Notes: generated from the sequence alone by a model not told the origin. DNA of 64,000 nt from Panorpa germanica (GCA_963678705.1 OY783216.1:15206596-15270595), one strand, 5' to 3'. Shown: positions 40,901-53,780, numbered from the stretch's first letter. Numbers and translations are program-made.

Positions 40901-41733
40901 TGTTACAATTTTGCTGGGCACGACGCGACGGCTTGTGTACACGTAGCAACTATCCTCTTTAGCTTCTAACACCAATGGATACAAACTTGTAAGGGCGTAA
41001 AAGGGGGATAAAGGAAGTCTGATTCTGGAACCTTCTATGATGCAAAAGGTACAAATTTGTATGTGCGAGCGAGGATTAAGGGAAGGGAGACTTCTAAATA
41101 TACGCAGTATTACGCCTGCGACTTAGGTTCTTTAATTACCAAGCGGAGTAATTGTTTTCACTATTTAGTCGCGTTGTAACTCATAAATTAATGAATTGCC
41201 ACAATTAAAATAATAAGAAGGATTTACACTTTTACAGACCTTAATTATTACACAAAACAATTTCAACTAATTACAACTATTTACAATTACTCTTTATTTC
41301 ATTTCATTTGTTAACTGTTTATTGTGGACTGTTGTGGACTGACTGATTATCGCGGACTGACTAGCGACGCGATGCTTTGTTTTATTTATATCAGCGGCTT
41401 ACGCAGTAGAATACCCCTGGTCTCGACACCTTTGATTTTCAAGAATATTTCTCTAATTATTTAAATACGTCATTTGACCTTCCGACTATTTTTATGACGT
41501 TCCACTCAATACGCGTAGTATTTAGTTCTAGAAAGATCGCAAACAAATAAAAGATATACGCGATATGCAGTTGTTTATGTTTATCTCCAATCAACACGCG
41601 TGTTAAGTTATGCAGCGTTGTTATCGAAATGACGAGATATGTACAGGGATGCGCAACCTTTTCTGCTGATTCTGAATAATATTTCACAACTGTAATTTTT
41701 GTATGCTCAGACGCCCACAAATTCGTAACAACA
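40901..41733. repeat. Probable solo LTR (833 bp)
   Basis: Starts TGTTACAATTTTGC and ends AAATTCGTAACAACA, with TG...CA ends and imperfect inverted termini. TATAT stands on both sides (40896-40900 and 41734-41738), a fitting 5-bp duplication though low in complexity. On the minus strand, GATATAAATAAAACA near 41395 could be a promoter element, so orientation is open. No internal element sequence is present, as expected after LTR-LTR recombination. Confidence 0.6.
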
Positions 41734-41738
41734 TATAT

Positions 41739-42359
41739 TTATTAATTGTTATTTAATCGACTGTTTTTAATTATTCTAAATCTTCATTATATGATACTAT
41801 TATGTAAATCAAGTTAATGTTTTTGAGAAATTGTAATTAACTTTTAGCGATATGGATTTATCCTGCATAGATCAGGGTCCATAATTATGGTATTATAGTT
41901 ATGTTAAAATCATGCGCAATCGTTTGCTTATATTATTGCATGGGATCGATGTGTGCTCTTATTGAATTATTTTTTAAATATACTAACTGTGTTGAAAATT
42001 ACTTTGAGTTTATTATATCAATATTGTATATTTTTATATTGTGCGTGTTAAGATAAGCCGATGTGATGGATCTCGAACCATTCAAACAAGTTAATGTATT
42101 GAATATCTTTATTCAAAATCATAATATTATAGTATCGAACCCTCTCACCCCTGTAATACGTTACAGGGATTTAGTGCGATTCAATGCTGTAAGCGTTTCT
42201 ACAAAGTTAACTATATTGCGCCATCTGGAGTTGTAAGTAAATTATGCTATCTGCAGAGAGTAAGTACTTCTAATAAAAAAAAGAGTTTTGTTTATATTTC
42301 AGGGTTAATTGGTTGGTAAAATAACTATAAAATTATCATTTATTAGCATTCGTAATAAG
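41739..42359. other. No gene seen
   Basis: AT-rich with scattered short ORFs. Possibly leader of the pseudogene that follows. Nothing supported. Confidence 0.4.
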
Positions 42360-43650
42360 TATTGCAGCACCTGTGCAAAAAATGCGGAAAATGGTAAACA
42401 ATAATGCTTCAAAAACTAAACGGAATATCAACAAGTATGAAGGCGGATATTATTGAGGAAGGATTTTGCACAATTATTACGTGAAGATGATTAGTGGGAG
42501 ATGGAGATAGTATTGTTTATAAGAAACTCATCGAGAGACAATCTTTTGGAACAAATGCAAAAACCATCTGTTTCGAAATTATCATACAAGACTTCGCAAT
42601 TTATCTAAAAGAAAAATATCATCAAAGAAATTAATAATTTCTAAATCATTACGGACTATTTTTGCTAAAAATTTAAATAGACTTAGAATATCTGTACAGT
42701 GCGCAAAAGAACACCATACAGGGCAAGATGTAGAAAATATACTAAAGACTGAGGCGCTTTGTTGCAAGTAGATCAAGTTTTTGGATCCCATTTCAAATTT
42801 GCTTAATATTTTTGTAATATACTGTAATTTAAGAAATGTGGTGCCTTAAGGCCTAGTGACGATATTTTATGTTGTGCATACCGATTAGTGCATAATGCAA
42901 TAAACCTAATAATGGATTGGGGCAACAATACTGCAGAAAGTTATAATAATGTTGTTGCTAAACTTATAGGTGGAAAAGGAATAAACTTTTCCAAAGAAGG
43001 AACCCTCTAAAGCCGATGTGGAGCCGCTGCAACTTCTTTACACAATACACAAAGCTATTACTATTTAAAGCTCAGGGCAGAGTTACAAAAAAAATATTTT
43101 CGCCAGAAAGCAAATATTAAAAAATAATAAGTCTAAAAAATATTAGAAAGTCAAAAGAAAATTAATTACCCCGGATGAAGTATACGGGCTTCTAAACGAT
43201 GATAATAATGTAGAGGTTAGTATGGCTGACAAATTAAAATTTATAAAATCTTTAGAGCTTCAATAAGTGAGTATTGAAAATATACTAGAGAACAAAACTT
43301 CAATGTTACATGAAAGCAAGAAAGATTAAAACGTTTGGCAGCCTCATGGTTTGGACAAATAGGCTAATTGCTTTGAAATCTATGTTATACTCAGATTTTA
43401 GTGGTAGGAAAAGTACTCGTTGTGGTATTGATCATAAACCTTTAGCAATAAAACAATTTATTAGCGAATACAAAGTCCTAGTTCAAAACTGTAACCTATT
43501 TGTTGACATGAAAGAAGAGTAGTTGGGAGCTAGCTCAGACGGCATAGTACGACAAGACTCCATTGTATAAGTCAAATATTGGGCCAGCATTTTTAACTTG
43601 GCTCCAATGGACGCTATATTAAACAAAACAAAATCGTGTATTTATGTTGT
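42360..43650 (+). pseudogene. Decayed TE-type gene with YqaJ-like nuclease C-terminus
   Basis: Conceptual translation in shifting frames recovers a protein type common in arthropod and cnidarian genomes: A-D-I-I-E-E-G-F (about 42447), I-M-D-W-G-N-N-T-A-E-S-Y-N (about 42910), F-S-G-R-K-S-T-R-C-G (about 43400) and L-G-A-S-S-D-G-I-V followed by V-K-Y (about 43524-43580). The last part matches the YqaJ / lambda-exonuclease pattern (G-x-x-x-D-G then E-x-K), with Glu of E-x-K replaced by a stop. At least ten stops and frameshifts. Family assignment is from remembered motif order and is moderate. Confidence 0.5.
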
Positions 43651-44096
43651 TTTAAATTTTTCTTTATAAATTATTTTCCAATTATTAAATTTATTAAACT
43701 AAATAATAACTTTTTATTTATTATATACAATTTGAAAAGAAGTTTAAAAAAAATAAAGTTTAAAAACGAAGTAATTGATTATTTTTTTGTGAAAGTGGGG
43801 TATAATTTTGAATAATAACAGGTTTAAAAAAAATACTTCTTTGAAGCAAAAAAAATAAAAACCAGTTGTTATTTACATGGTTATTCAGAAGTGTGCTTAG
43901 TTATTTTAAAACCAATTTCGTACAATACAATCTTTGCCTATTTAGCACAATATTTGCAGTTAAATTACAAGGAAATTAACATTATTGCTATCAGCAAAAG
44001 TTGTGAGAGACCAATAGCCCATTTCTGGCTAATAGAATATAAGATGACGCTATAGTTATTGCCAAAATAGAAAAGTATAATTTTTCCCTTTTAATA
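43651..44096. other. No gene seen
   Basis: AT-rich, T- and A-tracts, no open frame or repeat that I could match. Confidence 0.4.
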
Positions 44097-45657
44097 GTAT
44101 ATGATGTTCCCTGATGATGATTATTTTACACGAATTGGCATGCATTCAAGAACAGCGTCAGAAATAAACATATTATGGGCAACTTCATCTTTTGGCAGCC
44201 TACTTTCATGAAACGTAATGGAAGATCAATTAAGTTCAGATTATAGCAATACACTTATGAATATGGCGCAAATTGGTCAATTAAAATGAGGCAAGGAAAG
44301 ATTTAGGGTAAATATCACACCAAATACAATCGACTGGGGCAATTTTTTTAACCAAATAGAAGCAGATTTATTAGTAAACAATATATAGTCCATGACTACG
44401 CTTGAAAAAAAGTTAAGTTGTCTAATTGACTTAATTGAATCTGCTGCTAAAAAATGGGAAAAGAATATTTCAAACAATAATATCTCAAAATATCCACCAA
44501 ATCTTTGGTGGGATGATGATTGTAAGTAAAGGGCTGTGCAAAATCGAAAAAAAAACCTATATAAGATACCATCGAAATAGTTCTGAAACAAATAAAGTAG
44601 CCTTAAAGAAAGTAAAATCTAATTCGACCAACTTATTAAAATTCTAGAAAACACAAGCTTGGAGAAACCTTGCTGAAGAGTTAATGCATAATTTAACTAC
44701 TAAACATGAAAACAGTGAGGACTTATTATGTGAACTCTTACAATTAAAAGCACCGTCCTGGGTAACTAAGCAAGAAAGCGTACTATATGAACTCAAGACG
44801 ACTCTAGTAAAATGATTTTTAAAGAAGTGGAAATATAGGAGGTACAATCTCACCTAATAATGACCAAACTAGATGGAAAATCGTATAAAATGTTAGGCCA
44901 TCTCCCATCAATCGCTAAAAAGCTATTAATACACATATAAAACACAATTTTGGAAGAAGAACTGATTTCTAAATCCTGAAAAAATATATAGATTGTTCCA
45001 ATATTAAAAATAGATAAGCCAGTAAATCAACCAACCTCATACAGATAATAATCTCTCATTAATTGCTTTCGAAAAGTTGTTGACATAATATTGCAAACGA
45101 AATTTGAATATTGGTTACTTTCTAAGTCGTTAATACAATAACAATATTTAGGATGTAGAGAAATTAGAACTACCAAGGATAGTTGCAATATCAGCTAAAA
45201 TTGAAACAAGACAAAGGCTGTATTGCAAAGACAATGTATTAGTTGCCTGCGTTGTAGATATAAAAGCAGCTTTTGGTAATGGTAATATCAATTTTCTTCT
45301 AAAACAATTATATGTAGAATGACTACCGAGACTAATAATAAATATACTGAAAAATTTACTAAGGCCCGGTTTTATGGTTCGTCTTACTACCATATTAAAT
45401 ACCTAACCCTCGAATTAAACGAAAAATGGGTTTTATCATCAAGGATTAACGCTAATTTGGAACTAAAATCGCGGAGTAACAAATCCCGTCATAAATCAAG
45501 GTTTAAATATGATAACCCGCAATAAGTGTGCAACAGAGATAAAATATCACGCTATCTCAGCCAGTTTAGCTTTCATTATTATCAATTATTATAATATTTT
45601 AGTTGTCATTATACAGTATTTTTCAAGTTAAAATATTAATAAATTAAATTGATTATT

Positions 45658-46870
45658 ATGAATTTTGTGAGTGACCATAATCAATTAGCAATAACAGATG
45701 ATGAGGAAGATCAGCTAGTATACGAATATAGTACTATGTTTGAAAATAAGAAAATAATTAAAAAAAGAACAAATTATTTTTATGACTTAAATGAGATTCA
45801 TTTCTACGCAAAATTTCGCTTCCAAAAGGCAACTGTATTGAAGATTTTAGATCTCATTAATAACAAGTTGGAATTTTCAAGTAGCAGGTAATATATAACA
45901 CTCACAGCTATATGTATATACTTATACTGTAAAATAACTTAAGCATAACCTTAAAATAAAGCACACTAGTTATCAGTGTATGTGTTTCAGAAATGATATT
46001 ACGTCTCCATCTCCAATGAATCAGTTGTTATTTACTCTGAGATATTATGCAACAGGGAGTTTTTTAATTGTGGTTGGAGATTTTTATGGAGTGCAAAAGT
46101 CAACAGCATCTAGAACAGTTCACCGAGTCACCACTGCAATAGCAGAATTAAGATCAACGTATGTGAAAATGCCAACAACTGTCTCAGAAGTAAATATGGA
46201 CTTTTACAACATAGCCAGCTTTCCAAGGGTAATAGGAGCCATAGACTGCACCCATGTTAAAATACAGTCCAGAAGGTGCTGATGTTGAAGTATATAGGAA
46301 TAGAAAGGGATATTTCTCGTACAATGTACGAACAATATCCGATCATTCCTTGAAAGTCGTAGATGTTGTAACCAGATGGCCTGACTCAACTAATGATTCT
46401 ACAATTTTTGAAAATTCAAGGGTACAATCACAGTTTGAGTTAGGAGTATTTGGCAATAATGTATTATTGTGTGATTCTAATTATGCATGCAAACCCTATA
46501 TGATACCACCACTGAGGCATTGCACTTTACCTGAACATCAGTTATTAATGAGTCGCAAATTAGAACGAGGAATGTTGATGAGAGACAATATGGTGTATTG
46601 AAAAGAAGATTACCAGTCTTTGCTATGGGTATTCGGTTAAGGAAGACATCAGTACAAGGCATAATTGTAGCATGTGCAGTATTGCATAATATTGCTATAA
46701 TGGAGAAAGATCAAGAGCCACCAGAAGATCCAGAAACAAGAGTATCACTTGCAAGAGCTATTTCCGAAGGAAATATTCCTGCTACTGTTGAAGATAATAG
46801 AAGCCAGATTGGAAGCAGAAATGTATTTATTTCCTATTTTCGCGACAGAATTAGAAATAGGGATAACTAA
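45658..46870 (+). pseudogene. HARBI1-like DDE nuclease, broken
   Basis: Exon 1 45658-45887, intron 45888-45990 (GTAATA...TTTCAG), exon 2 45991-46870. Catalytic residues: Asp in G-A-I-D-C-T-H-V (about 46240), Asp in L-L-C-D-S-N-Y (about 46470), Glu in D-E-R-Q-Y-G-V-L (about 46580). Helix-turn-helix-like part Y-G-V-Q-K-S-T-A-S-R-T-V before the core. Lesions: a 2-bp loss near 46269 (frame breaks before P-E-G-A-D) and a 1-bp loss near 46545. All three catalytic residues remain, so decay is moderate. The nuclease works with the Myb-like protein encoded at 47076-48249. Confidence 0.87.
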
Positions 46871-47075
46871 TTATCTAAATTAATATATAATATTATTATT
46901 TAATATATAAATATATAAATATATATATTTTAAACTATAGTTTATTATCGATTAATTTTACAATTAATAATATATCATCTAATTAATTGAAATAATCTTT
47001 ATAAACTATTCTTTCATTTTTCATTTTCAAGATTTTTTTTTAGTAATTTTAATTTAATGTTTTCACATTCTATTT

Positions 47076-48249
47076 CTATTTTTTTTTTTTTTTTTGTAAT
47101 TCATGTAGTTCATTTTTTCTTTTCTCATTTTCACTGTGCTCCTTTTTGAGAAGATGTATTTGCGTTTCTGTTACATTTTGTCTCGTTTCTATCCATAAAG
47201 AAATATTTTGCTTCTTCTTTGACTGCTTAATTGTCTTCATGGGCAAACTAGGTAGTCTTCTTTTTAGTTGAATAGCCTTTTTCGCTGTTGCTGCATCTGC
47301 GATGATCACTTCTGCTATAATTTATTATTGTATCTGTTATTGTTGTAATATATATTATTATCAATGTTATTATTATTACACGTTGACGCTTCTATATTTA
47401 TTTGAATTTAACATAGCATATTATTTTCGTTGCTAAGTTCTTTTAAAAGAGGATTCACCTTCATGGACAACATAGCTGGTGTATAATCATCCCAGCTATG
47501 TTGCTGTACAGGCTCTATAATGAATTATAATAATTATTTATTCGTCTTCATAATTTTAAGTAAACATTTTCAAAACCACATAATATTTTAACTTTACCTT
47601 CAGTATCCTCTTCTTGCATTAGTTCTAAAATATATGCTACCTCATCTATTGCCATAGGAGACTTTTGGGTATTTGGTATCGGGCCTTAAATTATATTTAT
47701 ATGCATAGATATATCATAATAAGAATAAATGTATTGAGTACATAAGTTAAATTACATACCTGATAAATTTATAGTATCCGAATCTAATAAACCTTCTTCA
47801 CCCTCAGCCGATAACTTAATGAAATCTTTAACTCTGTACAGAACATCGTTTATTTGCAGATTTCTTGCCGGTCCACCTCCTGTACCTAATATAGATTTTC
47901 TATCCGCTGCTGATAATTTTCTGGCATCCTATTTTATTGCCTTAAATTTAAGTTTTAGGTTTTCTTTAGACCTCTGTAAGACGCTTCTGCTATTAAACAT
48001 TACCGTAATGTCATCCCAAGCCTTCTCTTAGTAATTATTTTTTATTATTTTTCTTTATTTATATGAAATACTTGCAATAATATTTGACAATTATTACATA
48101 CCTTAATTCTGGAAGTGACTCCATCCGTCTTCGTGTTTAAAACAATTGCCTTGAAACTTTTGACTGCATCTATTAGGGCTTGGCAATCCTCAATAAAGAA
48201 ATTAAATGTACGTGCTCGCTGAATCTGAATCTGAAACTGAATCTGACAT
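47076..48249 (-). pseudogene. Harbinger Myb/SANT-like DNA-binding protein, broken
   Basis: Minus strand, ATG at 48249. Exons 48102-48249, 47760-48026, 47598-47684, and about 47076-47516, joined by GT-AG introns. Exon 2 has the Myb/SANT-like core A-W-D-D-I-T-V-M-F-N ending in G-T-G-G-G-P; exon 4 has W-D-D-Y-T-P-A-M-L and a Lys/Glu coiled C-terminus. It would bind transposon ends and bring in the nuclease. Lesions: frameshift in exon 1 after the repeated S-D-S start, TAG 47929-47931 in exon 2, stops in exon 4. Confidence 0.72.
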
Positions 48250-49640
48250 TATCTTGGGTTAACTAATTTAAACAAATATACGAATTTCATAAATATTTAA
48301 ATCTACGTACCACTTGCCTTGGAATGAATGGTTCACGTTACGGTTTATTTATTTGTTTCAGTATTAACTAACACGGAATTAAATTTGAATGATAAAACCC
48401 GCTACAAAAATAAGTACCGAACTAAACTAACTTCGGGTTTCATAATCCCCGAAGTAAATAGAAAACCATAAAACCGGCACTAAGTGGCAGGAAAATTTAA
48501 TTATGATTTAATGAATTATTATCGGACTGAAGAATATGTTCCTAAGGGATCCCATTAATTTCGATTTTTTTTTAATATGATGGTTAGTTCGATTAAACCT
48601 TATCTCATCCCAACAATATTATGGATCTCATATGTAAATGACTTAGTTTTCTTATCACAGCAAAATACTATAGAGGATAAAGGTAAAAAATGCAAAAGAT
48701 TGTAAATTACTTTGAGAAACGGCACAACGATGCTAGTTTAGAAGCATCACTCGAAAAATCTAAGCTGATGATTTTTACTATGCGTTCAAAAATATCACAT
48801 CGACTTATAATAACTCTACGTGAACAAAAATTGGAATATACAAACAATTATAAATACCTAATATTTCTATTTTCCACAAATAAATCCGAAAAATCAATAC
48901 TACTCAATATTAAAGAAAAGCTGAACCAGCAATCAATATCCATAAAATGTTTGTTGAACAAAGATGGTTGGACTAAATACATCTTCGCTATTAAATTTGT
49001 ATAAATCATTAGTCCGCCCTCATTTAAAGTATGGTGCAAAAGTACTAATAATGTGTAAAAAGAATACGATAGATTTACTTGAAAAGTTACAAAATAAAGC
49101 TTTGAGAATAGTTTTAGGAGCTATCTGTACAACTCATACCCTTTCATTACTAGCATAAGCTTGTATGTTACCATGAAAATAGATGCATAAAGAAAATGTC
49201 TTAATTTATGGAAAGTGCTTTAATGACTAATAGCATACTAATAAGGGACAAACCTAACGAATTATTAAGAACAGGTTCAAGAATTAACGAATTTAATTCA
49301 ATTTGGATAAGTAAAAAAAGGAAATAAACAGAAAGAGGAATTTACGTAAAAATACCAATTTTCATATAAGTTTATTATTACTCAGGTAGAGGAACTCCTG
49401 CAAATATAACTATTGATAAGGAGAAAAATTAGTAACATATTACCTGAGCTAATAACGATAGACTTACAAAAAAGATTGGATTAACAATTCCTAAATTAAA
49501 TACTGATGACGCAGTAGTAGAACTTACAAGCTTCATAATCAATCATCAATATATACGGCTGAGTTATGTGCTATAGATCTAGCTGTGAATTTAATGAATA
49601 CTGATAAAAGAGAAAACACTTTAATATTATCCGTCAATTA

Positions 49641-49950
49641 GTAAACAGAATTTATCATGTCAGAAAAGCAATAAATTGAGAAATAGATAAGAGCCGATTG
49701 CTAATATTTGCTGCTGTTAATATCTTAGACCTAATACTTTTTGTTATCACATCTATGTGATCATCATTAAATGTTATATTATTATTTGTTATTTCTTTAA
49801 CATATAGATTACAATGCGCTTCAGGGATGTTCCATCTTAATCGTGACCAGATCATATCTGTTCTATTGCTTAAAAATTGAAGTTAAATTGGAAAATAATC
49901 ACTTCCATATAAATCTGGTAGGACTGATCATTCCAGTTTTGATGCTATTT
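49641..49950. other. No gene seen
   Basis: Between the LINE remnant and the first gypsy LTR fragment. A 66-codon minus-strand ORF (49655-49855) has no recognisable features. Confidence 0.4.
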
Positions 49951-50158
49951 CAGTCATTGGTAAATTCGGGAAATGTGGTCTTAACTAGTTGTTAATAACA
50001 TTAAGAATTAGAATCCGTTTAAAAATATTACTAGTTGTAATATTTGTTGTTTGATAATATTGTTGTGAACTATTTTTATATATGTGAGTTATTTTTGTAA
50101 TATAATTTCTTTGAGAAATAATTAATTGAACTTTATTTTTAATAAGCTAAATTGTAAA

Positions 50159-50643
50159 TGGGGGCTCAACTAAGGATTTAAATAACATCAAAACAGCTAA
50201 AACCACAGCTGGTAATCTAGCTAACACCCACTAAGGTGTAAGGTAGACCCACAATTGGAAACGTCGACCAGGATAAGTTAATTGTCACCCCACGCTTGAG
50301 GGCGTTAACCGGGATAAAGGAAAAACCAAGTTTATTCCGTCAAGAATATTTTTAACCTTTGAACCAGAACTATTGACCAACAGATAAGGAAACAAGCTTA
50401 TTCAGTCAAGAATAATCTTAACTTCCAGGTGCATACAATTTACTCGTCAAAGTTATTGCACTTCAATCTGTAACAGTGACAATTAAAACAATGATAAAAG
50501 AAAAACCAAGTATATTATGTCAAGAATACTCTTAACCTTTGGACCAGAACTATTGACCAACAGATACTCTTAACTTCCAGGTACGTACAATTTACTCGTT
50601 AAAATAATTGCACTTCAATCTGTTAGCAGTGATAAATATAACA
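50159..50643 (+). other. G1 primer-binding-like site and leader
   Basis: TGGGGGCTCAACTAAGG at 50159 stands at the LTR end in the place of the primer site. The leader that follows contains a roughly 200-bp internal duplication (AAAAACCAAGT..., CCAGAACTATTGACCAACAG twice). Compared with G3, G1 lacks about 30 bases after the second ACCAACAGATA. Confidence 0.65.
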
Positions 50644-53406
50644 ATGATGGAGGAATTAAACAACTTATTAGTAGCAAAATTACGTCAAGAACTTAGCTTC
50701 GTTGGTTTAAGTCAACGTGGAAATCGTGCTGAATTATTAACGAGAATGAACTCGTATAATAGCAAAGTTGGAGAACTGAATAGCAGGTCTGTAAACAATG
50801 AAACAGTAAATAAAACTAATTATACGTTTTTAGATTTAGAATTGGCTTTACCTAAATATGATGGACTTAAAAATGTCAAATTATGGATCAAACAATTTGA
50901 TGATTTCTGTGACCAGGCGGAAATAGATACAAATTACAGAAATTTGTATGCCAGGAGATTGTTAACTGATACCGCAAAACAATTTGTCAATTTTGAAACT
51001 AGGATAATAAACTGGGATACATTTAAATTGTTTTTAATCTATGAGTTCGATACGAGTTTAAATAGAGCACAGGTGCACAAAATGCTTCAGCAAAGGTTTA
51101 AGAATCCAGAGGAAAGTTTTCGTCAATATGTTTATGATATTTTAGACATAGCCCGACAAGCATATGTCGAAGAAGCAGCTATTATGAATTATATTATAGC
51201 ACGTATTCGTGACAGTACAGCTAATAAAGTGATACTGTAGGAGCTGAGAATATTGGGCAACTTAGACGTAAGCTTGAACAATATGAAAAAATGAAAATGG
51301 ATAGTCAGGACTATGATAGGAGATTAAGGTCAGGTACCAAAACAAAAACTGAGACAACAGGTAAGAAGATTAAATGTTTAAATTGTGGTTCGTTATCACA
51401 CTCATCTAACTTGTGTCCAGATAAAGACAAGGGCTATAAATGTTTTACTTGTGGTAATAATGGACATGTTAGTCGAAACTGTAAAACTAAAATAATTACT
51501 GTTAAATTAAAGCATAATATTATAAAAGTGAAAATAATAAAATCAATTTGTGTTAATAAAAGCAGTTATGTAAACGCTTTAATAGATACTAGTAGTAATT
51601 TATCCGCAGTACGCAAAGACTATTTTAAAACATTAAGGAATGTTAAATTATATGACTGTTATAACAATACGCGGTTTGTTAAACTCTTGAGTAAATTCTT
51701 TAGGTAGAATAAAATTGGACATTGAAATTGATTCAGAACATTACGCTAGTTATTTTGAAGTGTTACCATCACAGGCGATGCATATGAACATGGTGATAGG
51801 TTTGGACATTATAGCTAAAGCTAGAGTGATTATTGATAACACGCGTGTAAAATTTCATAAACTTTATAACGATAAATATGAAAATGAAAGTGAAGTTAAA
51901 CAATTATTGACATTAAAAATAGACAATAGTGATAAAGAAAGTGAACTAGACTTATCTCATATAAACGATAAAAATGTTGTTAGTAAAATACACGAGTTAG
52001 TGGACAATGACAAACGAAAAGAGTTACTCAACTCTGAAAGTGAAAAAATAATTAAATTGAAAAATGATACTTCCATATTTTCTAGGCCACTTAAACTACC
52101 ACCTGCAGATCGACTAGATGTTCAAGAGCAGCTGGATGAAGGGTTAGAAAAGGATGTCATACAGGCAGCCCAGGAAATGAACGCCATAGGTTATGTAATT
52201 AAACAAAGCACTGTTCGTTCCTCTAAGGATAAGGTCAAAGCCGTCAAGCATTTTCCGAAGCCGAAGAAGACAATACAACTAAAGAATTATGCAGGAAAGT
52301 ATTTAATAGAAAATGAATTATTATACAGGTTAAAAGACGATCAAAAGCTGTTAGTAGTACCAAGTAACATGCAAGCAGAAATAATATATAAAGCACAGGA
52401 CATAGGACATTGTGGCTTGAATAAATGTCAAGAAATAATTAACAGGAAATTTAGGATCAATGAATTAGCTGAAAAGATTAACAACTGTACAGATAATTGC
52501 ATAGAATGTGTACTGGCAACCAGAAAAGTAGGTAAAGTAGAAAGATACTTAAACTCTATACCTAAGGTAGGATTACCTTTAGACACAAGGCATATAGACC
52601 ATTTAGGACCTTTACAAACAACAAGCAAAAAGTATAAACATATTCTCGTTATAGTTGATGCTTTTACAAAATTTGTTTAGTTGTTTCCTAATAAATCAAC
52701 AGGCAATAATGAAGTATTACAGAAATTGAAAGTGATAGCAGAAGTATTCGGAAACCCAAGAAGGTTAATTTCTGACAGGGGTACAGCTTTTACTTCAACA
52801 GATCTCAAGGATTATTGTACTGCAGAAAACATTCAACATGTGTTAATAACTACAGGAGTACTAAGGGGTAATGGCCAGGTTGAACGAATAAATAGAATTA
52901 TTGTACCTGTGTTAACAAATTTAGCCCTAACAGATCCTAGTAAGTGGTATTTACATGTAAGTAAACTACAGTTAATGCTAAACAGTACTTATCAAAGAGG
53001 TATTAAAATGACACCATTTGAATTGATAATTGGGGTTAAAATGATAACCAAACAAGTCATAAAAATAATAGATTTGATTACAGAAAAAATACAAAATGAG
53101 TTTGTAGATAAACGTGAGAAGCTGATAGAAGAGGCTAAAGGAAATATTCTAAATATTCAGCAAGAAAATAGGACTAGCTACAATAGGAAATGTAAAGCAC
53201 CAAGAAAGTATACACTGAACAGTTTAGTAACTATACAACATACACAATTTACAACAGGAGCTAAAGTTAAAGCTAAATTTTTAGGACCATACAAAATAAC
53301 GAAAATTAAAGGCAATGATCGTTATGACGTGGAGAAAGCAGGAAAGTGTGAAGGACCAATAAGGACTTCTACATCAGCAGATATGATAAAACCATGGGCA
53401 GGATGA
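50644..53406 (+). pseudogene. G1 Gag-protease-integrase, RT/RNase H absent
   Basis: ATG 50644. The N-terminus (V-A-K-L-R-Q-E-L ... G-L-S-Q-R-G-N-R-A-E-L-L) fits a SAP fold; Gag core follows; two CCHC knuckles near 51380-51480; protease A-L-I-D-T-S-S-N, where G2 and G3 have D-T-G-S. After L-P-P-A-D-R-L (RT entry) about 40 residues lead to K-H-F-P-K-P-K (the segment after RT), so RT and RNase H are missing. Integrase: zinc-binding H-C-G-L-N-K-C ... C-I-E-C; Asp in R-H-I-D-H; Asp in L-I-S-D-R-G; Glu in G-Q-V-E-R. Lesions: 1-bp loss at 51238, 2-bp loss near 51655 (shared with G3), TAG 52678-52680. Confidence 0.88.
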
Positions 53407-53447
53407 ATGTAGCAACTGAGGACAGTTACTAGTCAGGATAGGCCGAA

Positions 53448-53780
53448 TGTGGGATATAATTTAGGATTAGATATAATTAGTTTGTAAGAAATAATAATTA
53501 TAAAGAACTCTATAAAATAGGTTAGGAACATTGCTAATATTAAGTTATATTTAAATGTTTAAATGTAAATGTTTTGAAACGACTTGTGGACCCCGTTCAC
53601 TTGACAAGTCGCTTGCTACGACAAGCAGATGCATGGTCAGCGCGAGGAGATTGTTAAAAATGGCGATAGTAGTAACATACACAGTTTGTATGACAGTCAT
53701 TGGTAAGTTCGGGAAATGTGGTATTAACTAGTTGTTAATAACATTAAGAATTAGAATCCATTTAACAATATTACTAGTTG
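53448..53780 (+). repeat. G1 3' LTR, truncated
   Basis: TGTGGGATATAATTTAGG onward, homologous to the complete LTR of G3 at 61725. Ends at 53780 instead of continuing to the LTR end. Confidence 0.85.

Larger units (their letters stand above)
45363..48480. mobile_element. PIF/Harbinger DNA transposon with two genes
   Basis: TIRs GGCCCGGTTTTATGG (45363) and, inverted, GTGCCGGTTTTATGG (48480 inward); TAA duplications at 45360-45362 and 48481-48483, the 3-bp T-A-rich type of this superfamily. It carries a HARBI1-like nuclease gene on plus and a Myb/SANT-like gene on minus, convergent, the standard two-gene layout. Both genes are damaged. Confidence 0.9.
44097..49640 (+). pseudogene. Decayed LINE, split by PIF/Harbinger insertion
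   Basis: Two parts, 44097-45362 and 48484-about 49640. The first holds linker N-L-W-W-D-D-D-C (44505) and RT pieces (I-V-P-I-L-K-I-D-K-P; V-V-D-I-K-A-A-F-G-N-G-N, where Asp of the motif is now Gly). The second holds V-P-K-G-S-H (48540), L-E-K-S-K-L-M-I-F, L-V-R-P-H-L-K-Y-G and L-Q-N-K-A-L-R-I-V-L-G (to 49150) and an RNase H piece Y-T-A-E-L-C-A-I-D-L (about 49550). Many stops and frameshifts in every part. Unlike the LINE at 22250 it is old. Confidence 0.75.
49951..53780 (+). mobile_element. Ty3/gypsy copy G1, non-autonomous
   Basis: Truncated 5' LTR (49951 to about 50157, homologous to 61972-62177), leader, gag-protease-integrase coding region without RT/RNase H, and a truncated 3' LTR (53448-53780). 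Nearly identical to G3 (58367-62312) including shared lesions. The 3' LTR breaks off at ACTAGTTG (53780) into unrelated DNA. Confidence 0.88.

Noticed and set aside
41457..41720. 87-codon minus-strand ORF in the solo LTR
   Set aside because: LTR sequence; no domain, and ORFs of this size are expected by chance.
43524..43590. tRNA-like stretch with AGCTCAGACGG, resembling a tRNA A box
   Set aside because: It is the codons for L-G-A-S-S-D-G of the YqaJ-type pseudogene; no acceptor stem, anticodon arm or T-loop can be formed around it.
47076..47120. Poly-T tract as a LINE tail on the minus strand
   Set aside because: It encodes the Lys run at the end of the Harbinger Myb-like protein; no LINE sequence abuts it.
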